Positions 18,243-25,651 of a stretch of DNA of 64,000 bases are shown here, one piece after another. The stretch spans positions 1-64,000 of the forward strand of contig JAVBTA010000019.1 of the NCBI GenBank assembly GCA_031556375.1, written 5' to 3'. Numbering within the stretch: position 1 is the first letter of the stretch; the number at the start of each line of letters is the position of its first letter. The notes under the pieces are model-generated. The model saw only the letters and a list, made by a program, of their open reading frames with translations, searched no databases and had not been told where the DNA came from. Source of the stretch: BNXB01 sp031556375. Lineage in GTDB: Bacteria > Bacteroidota > Bacteroidia > Bacteroidales > Azobacteroidaceae. Position numbers and translations under genes: made by a program.

Positions 18243-18825
18243 TTCTTGTTGTTTCTACTTTTAACAGACGAGCTTTGAGTTTTTCTGCTTCTCCTTTCCG
18301 GATACGCAAAGTCATTTCGCAATCCATCTCAAATTGTTGGGAAATAATCTGGGGATTATCTTCTTTTACGATTTTCATGATACCATTCAGAAACGGATAT
18401 TCAAAAATGATCGTAATATCTTCATCTACGGTTTTCTCTATAATTTCAGCATTTTCAACGGCATCCAGGGCGGCAGCACGGTAGGCGACGATAAGTCCGC
18501 TGGTACCCAGTTTTACGCCGCCGAAATAACGGATTACAATGATGAGGATATCTGTTAATTCGTTGGAGTTAATGACACCCAGGATAGGTTTACCTGCGGT
18601 AGATGATGGTTCTCCGTCATCGTTTACGCGAAAAGTACTGCGTTCATTACCAAGCATATAAGCCCAGCAAACATGCCGGGCATCGTAGTATTGTTTACGG
18701 TGAGCATCTACATGTTCTTTTACTTCCTCCGGGGTTTTTACCGGAATTGCATAGGAAATGAACTTACTACGCTGTTCGGTGATATATCCTTCGGAGATTT
18801 TTGATATCGTTTTATATGAATCCAT
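18220..18825 (-). CDS. yigZ: YigZ/IMPACT family protein
   Basis: A 201-residue cytoplasmic protein with the IMPACT N-terminal fold: DARHVCWAYMLG, DDGEPSSTAGKPIL and RYFGGVKLGTSGLIVAYR are the conserved motifs, followed by a C-terminal DUF1949-like ferredoxin fold. The eukaryotic relative IMPACT regulates the Gcn2 kinase; the bacterial role is not established. Its end overlaps thrC by 23 nt on the other strand. Confidence 0.9.
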   Translation of the reverse strand: MDSYKTISKISEGYITEQRSKFISYAIPVKTPEEVKEHVDAHRKQYYDARHVCWAYMLGNERSTFRVNDDGEPSSTAGKPILGVINSNELTDILIIVIRYFGGVKLGTSGLIVAYRAAALDAVENAEIIEKTVDEDITIIFEYPFLNGIMKIVKEDNPQIISQQFEMDCEMTLRIRKGEAEKLKARLLKVETTRIISEDNF

Positions 18826-18877
18826 ATATTATTTCCAAACCCATCCTGATTTTTGGCGGTGTGCGTATATTTTAGAT

Positions 18878-18956
18878 CCAGGGTTGAAACCCTGGGCTAA
18901 GGTCTTTGGGGCTTTCAGGCCCCCCTGGAGCTCTGAGACGAAAGCCAGGGTGGGGC
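18878..18956. repeat. REP-like palindromic element, single copy
   Basis: A G/C-rich island in an A/T-rich gap. The first hairpin is CCAGGGTT-GA-AACCCTGG (18879-18896), followed by GGCTAAGGTCTTT and a second hairpin GGGGC-TTTCAG-GCCCC (18908-18923), then a partly related GCCAGGGTGGGGC tail. Paired hairpins with GGGCTAA between them resemble the REP elements mobilised by RAYT (TnpA-REP) transposases in many bacteria. No other copy and no transposase gene is in this window. It lies between yigZ and pepD, both read on the minus strand. Confidence 0.6.
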
Positions 18957-18959
18957 TTC

Positions 18960-20417
18960 TTATTTTGCTTTTAGTGTTTCAACCAGGAAATTCCAGAAGT
19001 TTTGTACAGCGGCAATGTTGACTCTCTCGTCCGGAGAATGAGGATTTTTAATGGTTGGGCCGAAAGAAACAACGTCCAGATCCGGAACATTCGACATAAT
19101 GATACCACATTCCAGTCCCGCATGCATTACTTTGACTTCCGGTTCTGTGCCAAAGAGATTTTTATGTACTTGTTTCATTGTTGCCAGGATAGGAGAACTG
19201 ATGTTCGGGTTCCATCCAGGATAGGAGTTCCCGAATTCAACTTTAGCGCCAGCAAGTGCAAATACGCTTTCGAGGCTGGAGCAAAGGAATTCTTTTCTGG
19301 ATTCGGAAGCGCTACGCGCTAATATTTTAATGTCGATAAGTCCTTCTGATGATTTGACAAGAGCAAGGTTAGATGAGGTTTCCACAGTGTCAGGAAAATC
19401 AGTCAGCATACGTTCCACGCCATTTGGACAGCCTAGGATAGCATTGATCAGGTCATCTTGTATTTCTTCCGGAATCAGAGTCTTTGGCAGGTCTACTTTT
19501 TCTGCGGTGAATTTAATATTTTCTTCAACTCTTGCATATTCGGAGTTGTACAAATCCTGATATTCAGAAACCATTTCCCAGAAGACATCGACTTCGTCAT
19601 CACCAGGGATGGTTATTATCGCAAAAGCTTCACGGGGAATAGCATTGCGTAATGATCCGCCGTCGATAGAAGATAAACGGGCTCCAAAGTTTTGTACCGC
19701 GTCTTTCAGGAAACGGAACATTAATTTATTGGCATTGGCTCTTCCCAGATTGATATCGACGCCACTGTGGCCTCCTTTGAGTCCTGTAATGGATAACTTT
19801 ATAGCAATATCTCCATCGGGAATATTCGTATCATCTTTGTATTGAAATGATATATTCAGGTCAGCGCCACCGGCACAACCGACATACAGTTCGCCTTCAT
19901 CTTCGGAGTCCATATTGAGCATGGTAGTTCCGGTAATGAATCCGGGTTTAATTCCGAACGCACCGTCCATACCGGTTTCTTCGTCTATAGTAAATAGAGC
20001 TTCGATAGTACCATGTTGCAGGGTATTGTCTTCAAGAACGGCCATTGCAGCGGCAACTCCAATGCCATTATCAGCACCAAGAGTGGTACCTTTGGCTTTA
20101 ACCCATTCGCCGTCGATATATGCATCTATCGGATCTTTTGAAAAGTCGAAATTTGTATCTGAATTTTTTTGAGGAACCATATCCAGGTGACCTTGTAATA
20201 TGATTGTAGGACGATTTTCATAACCAGGGGTTGCCGGTTTGCAGATTACCACATTTCCACAAGCATCTGTTTTTGTGGGTAAACCCAATTGTTTTCCAAA
20301 TGATTCAACAAAAGCGATTACTTCTTTCATTTGTCCTGACGGACGAGGAATTTGTGTTAGAGAATAAAAGTGTTTCCACACGTTGGCCGGAGCCAGGTTT
20401 TTGATTGATGTTCCCAT
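18960..20417 (-). CDS. pepD: Aminoacyl-histidine dipeptidase (cytosolic non-specific dipeptidase)
   Basis: An M20-family two-metal dipeptidase that cleaves Xaa-His and other dipeptides. Metal-binding segments are visible: GHLDMVP (about residue 80), LGADNGIGVAAAMA (about 118), DEETGMDGAFG (about 148), NMDSEDEGE and a C-terminal HAGLECG. The protein is 485 aa, as usual for PepD, and has the lid domain inserted near 210-390. No signal peptide, so it acts in the cytoplasm. It is 26 nt downstream of the flippase-like gene and may share its transcript. Confidence 0.95.
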   Translation of the reverse strand: MGTSIKNLAPANVWKHFYSLTQIPRPSGQMKEVIAFVESFGKQLGLPTKTDACGNVVICKPATPGYENRPTIILQGHLDMVPQKNSDTNFDFSKDPIDAYIDGEWVKAKGTTLGADNGIGVAAAMAVLEDNTLQHGTIEALFTIDEETGMDGAFGIKPGFITGTTMLNMDSEDEGELYVGCAGGADLNISFQYKDDTNIPDGDIAIKLSITGLKGGHSGVDINLGRANANKLMFRFLKDAVQNFGARLSSIDGGSLRNAIPREAFAIITIPGDDEVDVFWEMVSEYQDLYNSEYARVEENIKFTAEKVDLPKTLIPEEIQDDLINAILGCPNGVERMLTDFPDTVETSSNLALVKSSEGLIDIKILARSASESRKEFLCSSLESVFALAGAKVEFGNSYPGWNPNISSPILATMKQVHKNLFGTEPEVKVMHAGLECGIIMSNVPDLDVVSFGPTIKNPHSPDERVNIAAVQNFWNFLVETLKAK

Positions 20418-20443
20418 AATGCAATATTTAATGTACTACAATT

Positions 20444-21421
20444 TTATATTTTTCGATTTTTAAGAGACAAGGCAGCTATACCGAACAGTCCGCATAGAAC
20501 TACCCATATTGATTGGAAGGCAAATACAGCCGTTGCAAAAGCTCTGGCCTGGGTATCTTCCACCATAAAAGTGCAAAGTCCGAATACCGTGGCTGCCTGC
20601 CAAGGTCCTAATCCTCCGTTAGAAGGAATTCCCATACTGATACTATTGAGTGTGAATATAAATAGAGCGGCTGCTATTCCGAGGTTTGCCGTAAAATCGA
20701 AAGCGAAAAACGTGACATAAAAATATAAGAAATAAGATATCCATATTCCGAAAGTATATATAATAAATCGCTTTTTCTCTTTCATTTTCCATACGACTTT
20801 CATATCATTCCACATAGATGCAAGGAAGGATCTTATTTTTTTTACAATGGAATTATCTTTGAAAAAAATTATGATAACGGCAATGATAATGATCAGGGCA
20901 AAGCCGCCGGCATAAAAAAACGGGGAGGTGAGAAAGGCGGGCAGATTGAATAAATCCTGATTATTATAGAATAAGGCTACGTTGCTCAAAAATGCGATGA
21001 ATAAGATGAATAATACCATCAGAGTATCAAATAACCGGTCAATGATAAGAGTTCCGATAAGTTTTTGAAATGGTATTTTTTCATCTTTGGATATAACGCC
21101 ACATCTCCAGATTTCACCGGCCCGTGGTAATGCAAAATTGATGGCATAATTACCCAGAACAGCGTATATAAGATTACTTTTTTGGGGATTATATCCCAGA
21201 GGTTTGATAAGCAATTCCCAACGAAGTCCTCTGATAATGTTACCTGAGAGCCCAAATATAAGAGAGAATGTCAGGATACCCCAATTGGCATTTTGAATAT
21301 CCGCCCAAAGAGTGTTGAAATCAGTACCTTTGTATAAAAAATATAAAATAATAATTCCGAGAACAAGAGGAAGTCCTATTTTTGCAATTTTTGTCAGGGC
21401 TATTTTGAACTTTTCTGTCAT
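20444..21421 (-). CDS. Flippase-like membrane protein (UPF0104, MprF/AglD-like domain)
   Basis: A 325-residue integral membrane protein with about eight helices and the UPF0104/LPG-synthase transmembrane signature, for example NIIRGLRWELLIKPLGY (about 70-86), NYAINFALPRAGEIWRCG and SNGGLGPWQAATVFGL near the end. Relatives flip or transfer lipid-linked groups; the substrate here is unknown. ATG 21421 was chosen because an in-frame ATG at 21445 lies within the -7 promoter element. It faces rsmA across a shared promoter gap. Confidence 0.85.
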   Translation of the reverse strand: MTEKFKIALTKIAKIGLPLVLGIIILYFLYKGTDFNTLWADIQNANWGILTFSLIFGLSGNIIRGLRWELLIKPLGYNPQKSNLIYAVLGNYAINFALPRAGEIWRCGVISKDEKIPFQKLIGTLIIDRLFDTLMVLFILFIAFLSNVALFYNNQDLFNLPAFLTSPFFYAGGFALIIIIAVIIIFFKDNSIVKKIRSFLASMWNDMKVVWKMKEKKRFIIYTFGIWISYFLYFYVTFFAFDFTANLGIAAALFIFTLNSISMGIPSNGGLGPWQAATVFGLCTFMVEDTQARAFATAVFAFQSIWVVLCGLFGIAALSLKNRKI

Positions 21422-21442
21422 AAACTTACTTTTGTTAAGCTG

Positions 21443-21450
21443 CAAAGGTA
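21443..21450 (-). promoter_or_regulatory. -7 promoter element of the flippase-like gene
   Basis: Reads TACCTTTG on the minus strand, 22 nt before the ATG at 21421. It fixes the start, because the upstream ATG would overlap it. Confidence 0.6.
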
Positions 21451-21476
21451 TGATTTAAATTAGAAAAAGAAAAAAA

Positions 21477-21508
21477 TTTGGATGATGATGTTGTATGTGT
21501 TACATTTG
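21477..21508 (+). promoter_or_regulatory. Promoter of rsmA (-33 and -7 elements)
   Basis: A -33 TTTG (21477-21480), a 20-nt spacer and a -7 TACATTTG (21501-21508) give a textbook Bacteroidetes promoter 27 nt before the ATG. Confidence 0.7.
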
Positions 21509-21534
21509 TAATAGAAAAAAGAAAAGATAATTGA

Positions 21535-22311
21535 ATGAAAAATGTAAAACCCAAAAAATTCCTTGGTCAACACTTTCTGAAGGACTTGAATGTAGCATCA
21601 CGAATAGCCGATACGATAGATCACACGAATATTACTTCCGTATTGGAGGTTGGTCCGGGAATGGGAGTGTTGACTCAATTTCTTCTCAAAAAGAATATTG
21701 ATTTGAAGGTTGTCGAGTTGGACAGAGAGTCAGTAACATATCTTCAGGAGAATTTTCCGGAACTTAATGGACGTATTTTGGGCGAAGATTTCCTGAAAAT
21801 GGATTTTAAAACGTTATTTCCCGGCGAATTTATTGTCATCGGTAATTATCCATATAATATTTCCAGTCAGATTTTTTTCAAGATATTGGATAATAAGGAC
21901 CAGGTTCCATTTTGTTCGGGAATGATCCAAAAGGAAGTGGCGGAACGGATTGCATCCAAACCGGGTAAGAAAGCTTATGGAATTATTTCCGTATTGCTTC
22001 AGGCCTGGTATGATATTGAGTATCTGTTTACTGTGGGCGCGCACGTTTTTGATCCGCCTCCAAAGGTTCAATCGGCAGTAATTAGTTTGACGCGGAATGG
22101 CAGAACTGTTTTCCCGTGTAATGAAAGGTTGTTCAAAACTGTGGTTAAAACAGCATTCAATCAGCGTCGTAAGACAATGCGCAATTCCTTGAAACCGTTG
22201 TTGGGAAAGGAATGTGAAATCTTTTCAGATGAAGTGTTTAATAAACGTCCGGAACAGTTATCTGTGGAAGAGTTTATTGAACTGACGAAGATGGTGGAGC
22301 CTTATGTATAG
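21535..22311 (+). CDS. rsmA: 16S rRNA dimethyladenosine transferase
   Basis: Dimethylates two adjacent adenines near the 3' end of 16S rRNA during small-subunit assembly. KPKKFLGQHFLKD opens the protein, the SAM-binding motif is EVGPGMGVLT (about 39-48) and the catalytic motif IV is NYPYNIS (about 103-109). The C-terminal part with TAFNQRRKTMRNSL is typical. 258 aa is normal. It has its own promoter. Confidence 0.97.
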   Translation: MKNVKPKKFLGQHFLKDLNVASRIADTIDHTNITSVLEVGPGMGVLTQFLLKKNIDLKVVELDRESVTYLQENFPELNGRILGEDFLKMDFKTLFPGEFIVIGNYPYNISSQIFFKILDNKDQVPFCSGMIQKEVAERIASKPGKKAYGIISVLLQAWYDIEYLFTVGAHVFDPPPKVQSAVISLTRNGRTVFPCNERLFKTVVKTAFNQRRKTMRNSLKPLLGKECEIFSDEVFNKRPEQLSVEEFIELTKMVEPYV

Positions 22312-22385
22312 GTATTTGGGTTTACCATGTGTTGTGAGCCCAAAAGATTCTTCCATGAAATCGCTGTTTTTTCGTTTTTTCTGAC

Positions 22386-22393
22386 TACTTTTG
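22386..22393 (+). promoter_or_regulatory. -7 promoter element of corA
   Basis: TACTTTTG, 54 nt before the corA ATG. The rest of 22312-22446 holds no gene; a weak stem (TTTGGGTT with AGCCCAAA) after rsmA lacks a T tract. Confidence 0.5.
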
Positions 22394-22446
22394 TCTGCCG
22401 TTTGTAAAAGTCTCTATGTTTAATCCTTTTAAGCCCCGATTTATAT

Positions 22447-23385
22447 ATGTCCGAGATCAGACTTTTTTACCACAAAGACGGAGCGGTAAGGCTTAGTCGC
22501 AGCATTGAATTTCTAAAAAAAACACCAACAGATCAGTTCCTTTGGATTGACCTGAATGACGTTGATGAGGAAATCGAATCACAGTTAGAGGATTATCTGA
22601 AGATATATATCCAGGAAGAAGAGGAGATGATCGAGATTGAGACTTCTTCTCGTTATATTGAGACACGTGATACGTTAGTCGTTAACACCAACTTTCTGTT
22701 GAGTACTTTTGAACGGAATCCGGTTTCATTCATTATGAAAAATAATATATTGATTTCTGTTCGTAGTGAAGAACTGGCATCATTTTCAGAAACTGTCAAA
22801 AAAATATTTTCCAATCCTCAGAATTATCCGACCGGATATCATGTATTTCTGGGCTTATTTGAAACCCGGATTGAGTTTGATGCCGACATGATTGAAAATA
22901 TAACCCAGGAGATTACGAATCTGAGTAATAATATCCAGGATGCCGATGAAGATGTACTGTTGCAAATCAAGAACCTTCAGGAAAAGACTATGATGTTGCG
23001 TGAGAATATCATTGATAAGCAACGGTCTGTTTCGAATATGTTGAAGAGTAGTTTGATTCCTCATGATTTGCGTAGTAAACTGACTATCCTGATTAAGGAC
23101 ATTAATTCGCTGGTTGAACATATCCGGTTTAGTTTCGACCGTCTGGATTACCTCCAGGATACTTTCCTCGGGTTTGTTAATATCCAACAGAATAAAATTA
23201 TCAAGATCTTTACCGTGGTTTCTGTTATTTTCATGCCTCCCACATTGATTGCGAGTGTTTATGGTATGAATTTTCATTTTATGCCGGAGGTTGAGTGGAA
23301 GTTGGGCTATCCGTTGTCAATATTATTGATGATAGCTTCTTCGATTGCTATCCTGATTTATTTTAAGAAGAAAAAATATTTGTAA
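22447..23385 (+). CDS. corA: CorA-type magnesium/cobalt transporter
   Basis: A 312-residue CorA: a long acidic cytoplasmic domain (1-245) with the helical stalk, then two membrane helices at the C-terminus. The pore motif YGMN lies between them, in VYGMNFHFMP (about 273-282), and the tail KKKKY is basic, as expected for this pentameric channel. It should import magnesium. The aldose epimerase gene follows after 19 nt and may be co-transcribed. Confidence 0.93.
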   Translation: MSEIRLFYHKDGAVRLSRSIEFLKKTPTDQFLWIDLNDVDEEIESQLEDYLKIYIQEEEEMIEIETSSRYIETRDTLVVNTNFLLSTFERNPVSFIMKNNILISVRSEELASFSETVKKIFSNPQNYPTGYHVFLGLFETRIEFDADMIENITQEITNLSNNIQDADEDVLLQIKNLQEKTMMLRENIIDKQRSVSNMLKSSLIPHDLRSKLTILIKDINSLVEHIRFSFDRLDYLQDTFLGFVNIQQNKIIKIFTVVSVIFMPPTLIASVYGMNFHFMPEVEWKLGYPLSILLMIASSIAILIYFKKKKYL

Positions 23386-23404
23386 TAATTAATATTCTAA
23401 AGTT

Positions 23405-24550
23405 ATGAAAAAAAGTTTATTAGCTCTGTTAACTCTGACCGTTCTTATCATATCATGCGGTAAGAAAGAAGTAGCGGAACAAGCGACTCTTTCCGGGTTG
23501 TTGCCTTCAAAATTCGAAGGTATGTTTGAAGAAAAAGATTCTACTCATTTGTATACAATGAAAAATGCAAATGGTATGGAAGTTTGTGTTACTAATATTG
23601 GTGGCCGTATTGTGTCGATCATGGTTCCTGATAAGACAGGTGCAATGAAGGATGTTGTATTAGGTTTCGATAGCATTGAGCCTTACAAAGGAATCAATAC
23701 TAATTTCGGTGCAATTATTGGTCGTTACGGCAACCGTATTGCCAATGCGAAATTCGAATTGTATCGTGTGAACTACACTTTACGTCCTAATAATGGAATT
23801 AATTCCCTTCACGGAGGCCCAAGAGGATTCCATACTCAGTATTTTAATATAGACCAACCGGATAGCACTACTTTAATCTGTAAATATCTTTCTAAGACTG
23901 GCGAAGAAGGATTTCCCGGAAATCTGGATGTAACAGTAACTTATACTCTTACTGCGGATAATGCTTTGGATATTGATTATAAGGCAACTACAGATCGTCC
24001 GACAGTAGTGAACCTGACAAATCACTCTTATTTCAACTTATCCGGAGATCCCAACAATACTATTTTGGATCATGTCCTTACCATGAACTGTGATCAGTAT
24101 ACTCCGACTAATGACGCTTTGATCCCAACCGGTAAAATAGCCAAAGTTGAAGGAACTCCTCTTGATTTTAGAACACCTATGGTTATTGGAGATCGTATTA
24201 ACGATACTACATGTATAGATATTTTATATGGTAAAGGTTATGATCATAACTTTGTGATCAATAATCCTGGTGATTTGAGCAAGGCTGCTTGTAAAGTAGT
24301 TTGTCCGTCAACAGGTATTGCTATGGAAGTGTTCACAAATGAGCCTGGAGTACAGTTTTATTCCGGAAATTTCCTGGATGGAACTCATAGTGGTAAGAAA
24401 GGAATTGCTTATCAAAAGCGTGCTGCATTGTGTCTGGAAACACAACATTTCCCAGATTCTCCGAATCAACCGGCTTTCCCATCAACTACGCTTGATCCGG
24501 ATAGCGTTTACACAAGTAAATGTATTTATAAGTTCAGTGTAGAGAAATAA
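23405..24550 (+). CDS. galM: Aldose 1-epimerase (galactose mutarotase), lipoprotein
   Basis: Interconverts alpha and beta anomers of sugars such as galactose. A lipoprotein signal ends LIISC (Cys 19), so the enzyme is outside the cytoplasm. Family landmarks: NFGAIIGRYGNRIANAKF, the substrate His in NLTNHSYFNLSG and the catalytic Glu in CLETQHFPDSPNQP (about 352). 381 aa is normal for the lipoprotein form in Bacteroidetes. It follows corA closely and ends at a strong terminator. Confidence 0.92.
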   Translation: MKKSLLALLTLTVLIISCGKKEVAEQATLSGLLPSKFEGMFEEKDSTHLYTMKNANGMEVCVTNIGGRIVSIMVPDKTGAMKDVVLGFDSIEPYKGINTNFGAIIGRYGNRIANAKFELYRVNYTLRPNNGINSLHGGPRGFHTQYFNIDQPDSTTLICKYLSKTGEEGFPGNLDVTVTYTLTADNALDIDYKATTDRPTVVNLTNHSYFNLSGDPNNTILDHVLTMNCDQYTPTNDALIPTGKIAKVEGTPLDFRTPMVIGDRINDTTCIDILYGKGYDHNFVINNPGDLSKAACKVVCPSTGIAMEVFTNEPGVQFYSGNFLDGTHSGKKGIAYQKRAALCLETQHFPDSPNQPAFPSTTLDPDSVYTSKCIYKFSVEK

Positions 24551-24562
24551 TACAATCATAAT

Positions 24563-24602
24563 AAAAAAACCTCTCAAACAAGCCGTTTGAGAGGTTTTTT
24601 TA
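24563..24602 (+). terminator. Terminator after galM
   Basis: AACCTCTCAAAC and GTTTGAGAGGTT form a 12-bp perfect stem with a 4-5 nt loop and a run of seven T. On the minus strand it now also forms the truncated end of the permease remnant. Confidence 0.9.
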
Positions 24603-24957
24603 TTTTAGGAAAATCACTTTTTTCTTTTGCTAAAAGTGTAACAGAAAAGGATTCGTCTTCAAGTCTTTCAGTCGATGTGTATGGAATCCATATCTGAGAA
24701 TAAGCATTATCGCATAGAGTGGAAACATCTTTTACTTCTCCACAAACCCGGAATTGTTTATTATTGTATGAAAATTCTTTTCCGGTGGAAGATTCACCAA
24801 TGAATAGCTGCCGGGCTATACTTTTACTGATTACAGCAGAGGGTACCCCTGATTGAAAACCTTCTTTAGAAAATGCTTTACCTTATATAATGATAATGCT
24901 GATTACTTTATCTTCTTTCAGCATTTTCCAGGCTTGTTTTAGATATATTTTGTACAT
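24574..24957 (-). pseudogene. Remnant of a MacB/FtsX-type ABC permease
   Basis: On the minus strand the frame opens at 24957 with MYKIYLKQAWKMLKED, the usual N-terminus of Bacteroidetes MacB-like permeases. It reaches an in-frame TAA after 24 codons, at the end of the first hydrophobic stretch. The same frame then resumes with SKEGFQSGVPSAVISKSIA and KEFSYNNKQFRVCGEVKDVS, which belong to the MacB periplasmic core domain. It finally runs into the galM terminator and stops. At least one internal deletion and a lost C-terminal half make it non-functional. It lies 10 nt after the ATPase remnant, in the normal operon order. Confidence 0.82.
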
Positions 24958-24967
24958 GATAACTTTT

Positions 24968-25272
24968 TTATAGGACTTGTCTTCCGTCAAAAAATCTTGC
25001 AATGCGTTTTGTTTGTTTTGCGATGTGTTCATCGTGGGTTACCATGACGATGGTTGAACCTTCACGATTGAGATCAAATAACAATTCAATGATTTCCATT
25101 CCCATCTTACTATCCAGATTTCCGGTAGGTTCGTCTGCCAGGATGATCTCCGGTTGTCCTATAATGGCTCTGGCAATGGCAACACGTTGGCACTGCCCTC
25201 CGGAAAGCTGAGTAGGGACGTGTTTCATTCGATTTGCAAGTCCTACTTTTTCCAGAACTTCATCTTTGATTT
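24968..25272 (-). pseudogene. Remnant of a MacB/LolD-type ABC ATPase lacking Walker A
   Basis: Only the C-terminal part of an ABC ATPase remains: LEKVGLANRMKH, the signature LSGGQCQRVAIARA, Walker B IILADEPTGNLDS and the switch His in VMVTHD. The Walker A half is gone. Upstream, the frame (open to 25333) reads out-of-frame adaptor sequence, so a deletion near 25263-25275 joined the end of the adaptor to the middle of the ATPase. It cannot bind ATP on its own. Confidence 0.85.
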
Positions 25273-25571
25273 TCAGAATTTGCCAACAGAACAGTAAAAT
25301 TGATAATCCCATTTTTTGAAGAAGGTATAACATTAAGTACGGTACCTTCCATTTCTTGGTTACCGATTTTTATTATTGCTTTAGCGCCGGGGCTGACATA
25401 AGCCGCATAACTATCTGCGATTTCTGCATTTATTTTGAAATGTGTCAGGTCGGATACGATAGCTATCTGGGTTCCTGCGGTTACCTGGGATCCTATTTCG
25501 TTATTAACAAATGTTAAAGTGGCATTTAATGGAGAAAGAATACGGGCATCTTTCAATAGTCGGCGGGTTTA
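25263..25571 (-). pseudogene. Remnant of an HlyD/MacA-type periplasmic adaptor
   Basis: A fragment of about 100 codons: ILSPLNATLTFVNNEIGSQVTAGTQIAIVSDL is the lipoyl/barrel-sandwich repeat of membrane-fusion proteins (positions 25455-25550), followed by beta-barrel sequence with PGAKAIIKIGNQEMEGTV. A stop lies just upstream in frame (about 25574), so signal peptide and helical hairpin are missing; the C-terminus is cut by the fusion to the ATPase remnant. Confidence 0.82.
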
Positions 25572-25616
25572 CGCATGTTTATTTTGCTGGTTATTAGTTT
25601 GTTATGTTTGTTTTGG

Positions 25617-25647
25617 TTGTCCGATTTCGGACAATTTGTCCGAAATT
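25617..25647. repeat. Inverted repeats of GTCCGA/TCGGAC next to the dead efflux operon
   Basis: TTTCGGACAA and TTGTCCGAAA meet with one central base (25625-25645), a near-perfect palindrome, and a further TTGTCCGA half-site precedes it. It lies upstream of the adaptor remnant (minus strand) and just past the stop of the DUF1680 gene at 25652. Without a T tract in either direction it looks more like a protein-binding site than a terminator. Confidence 0.45.
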
Positions 25648-25651
25648 TTAA

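Noticed and set aside
22312..22345. Stem after rsmA (TTTGGGTT with AGCCCAAA)
   Set aside because: One wobble pair, a long loop and no T tract, so too weak to call a terminator.
24600..25650. Insertion sequence or prophage as the cause of the broken efflux region
   Set aside because: No transposase, integrase, terminal repeats or target duplication were seen; simple deletions explain the remnants.
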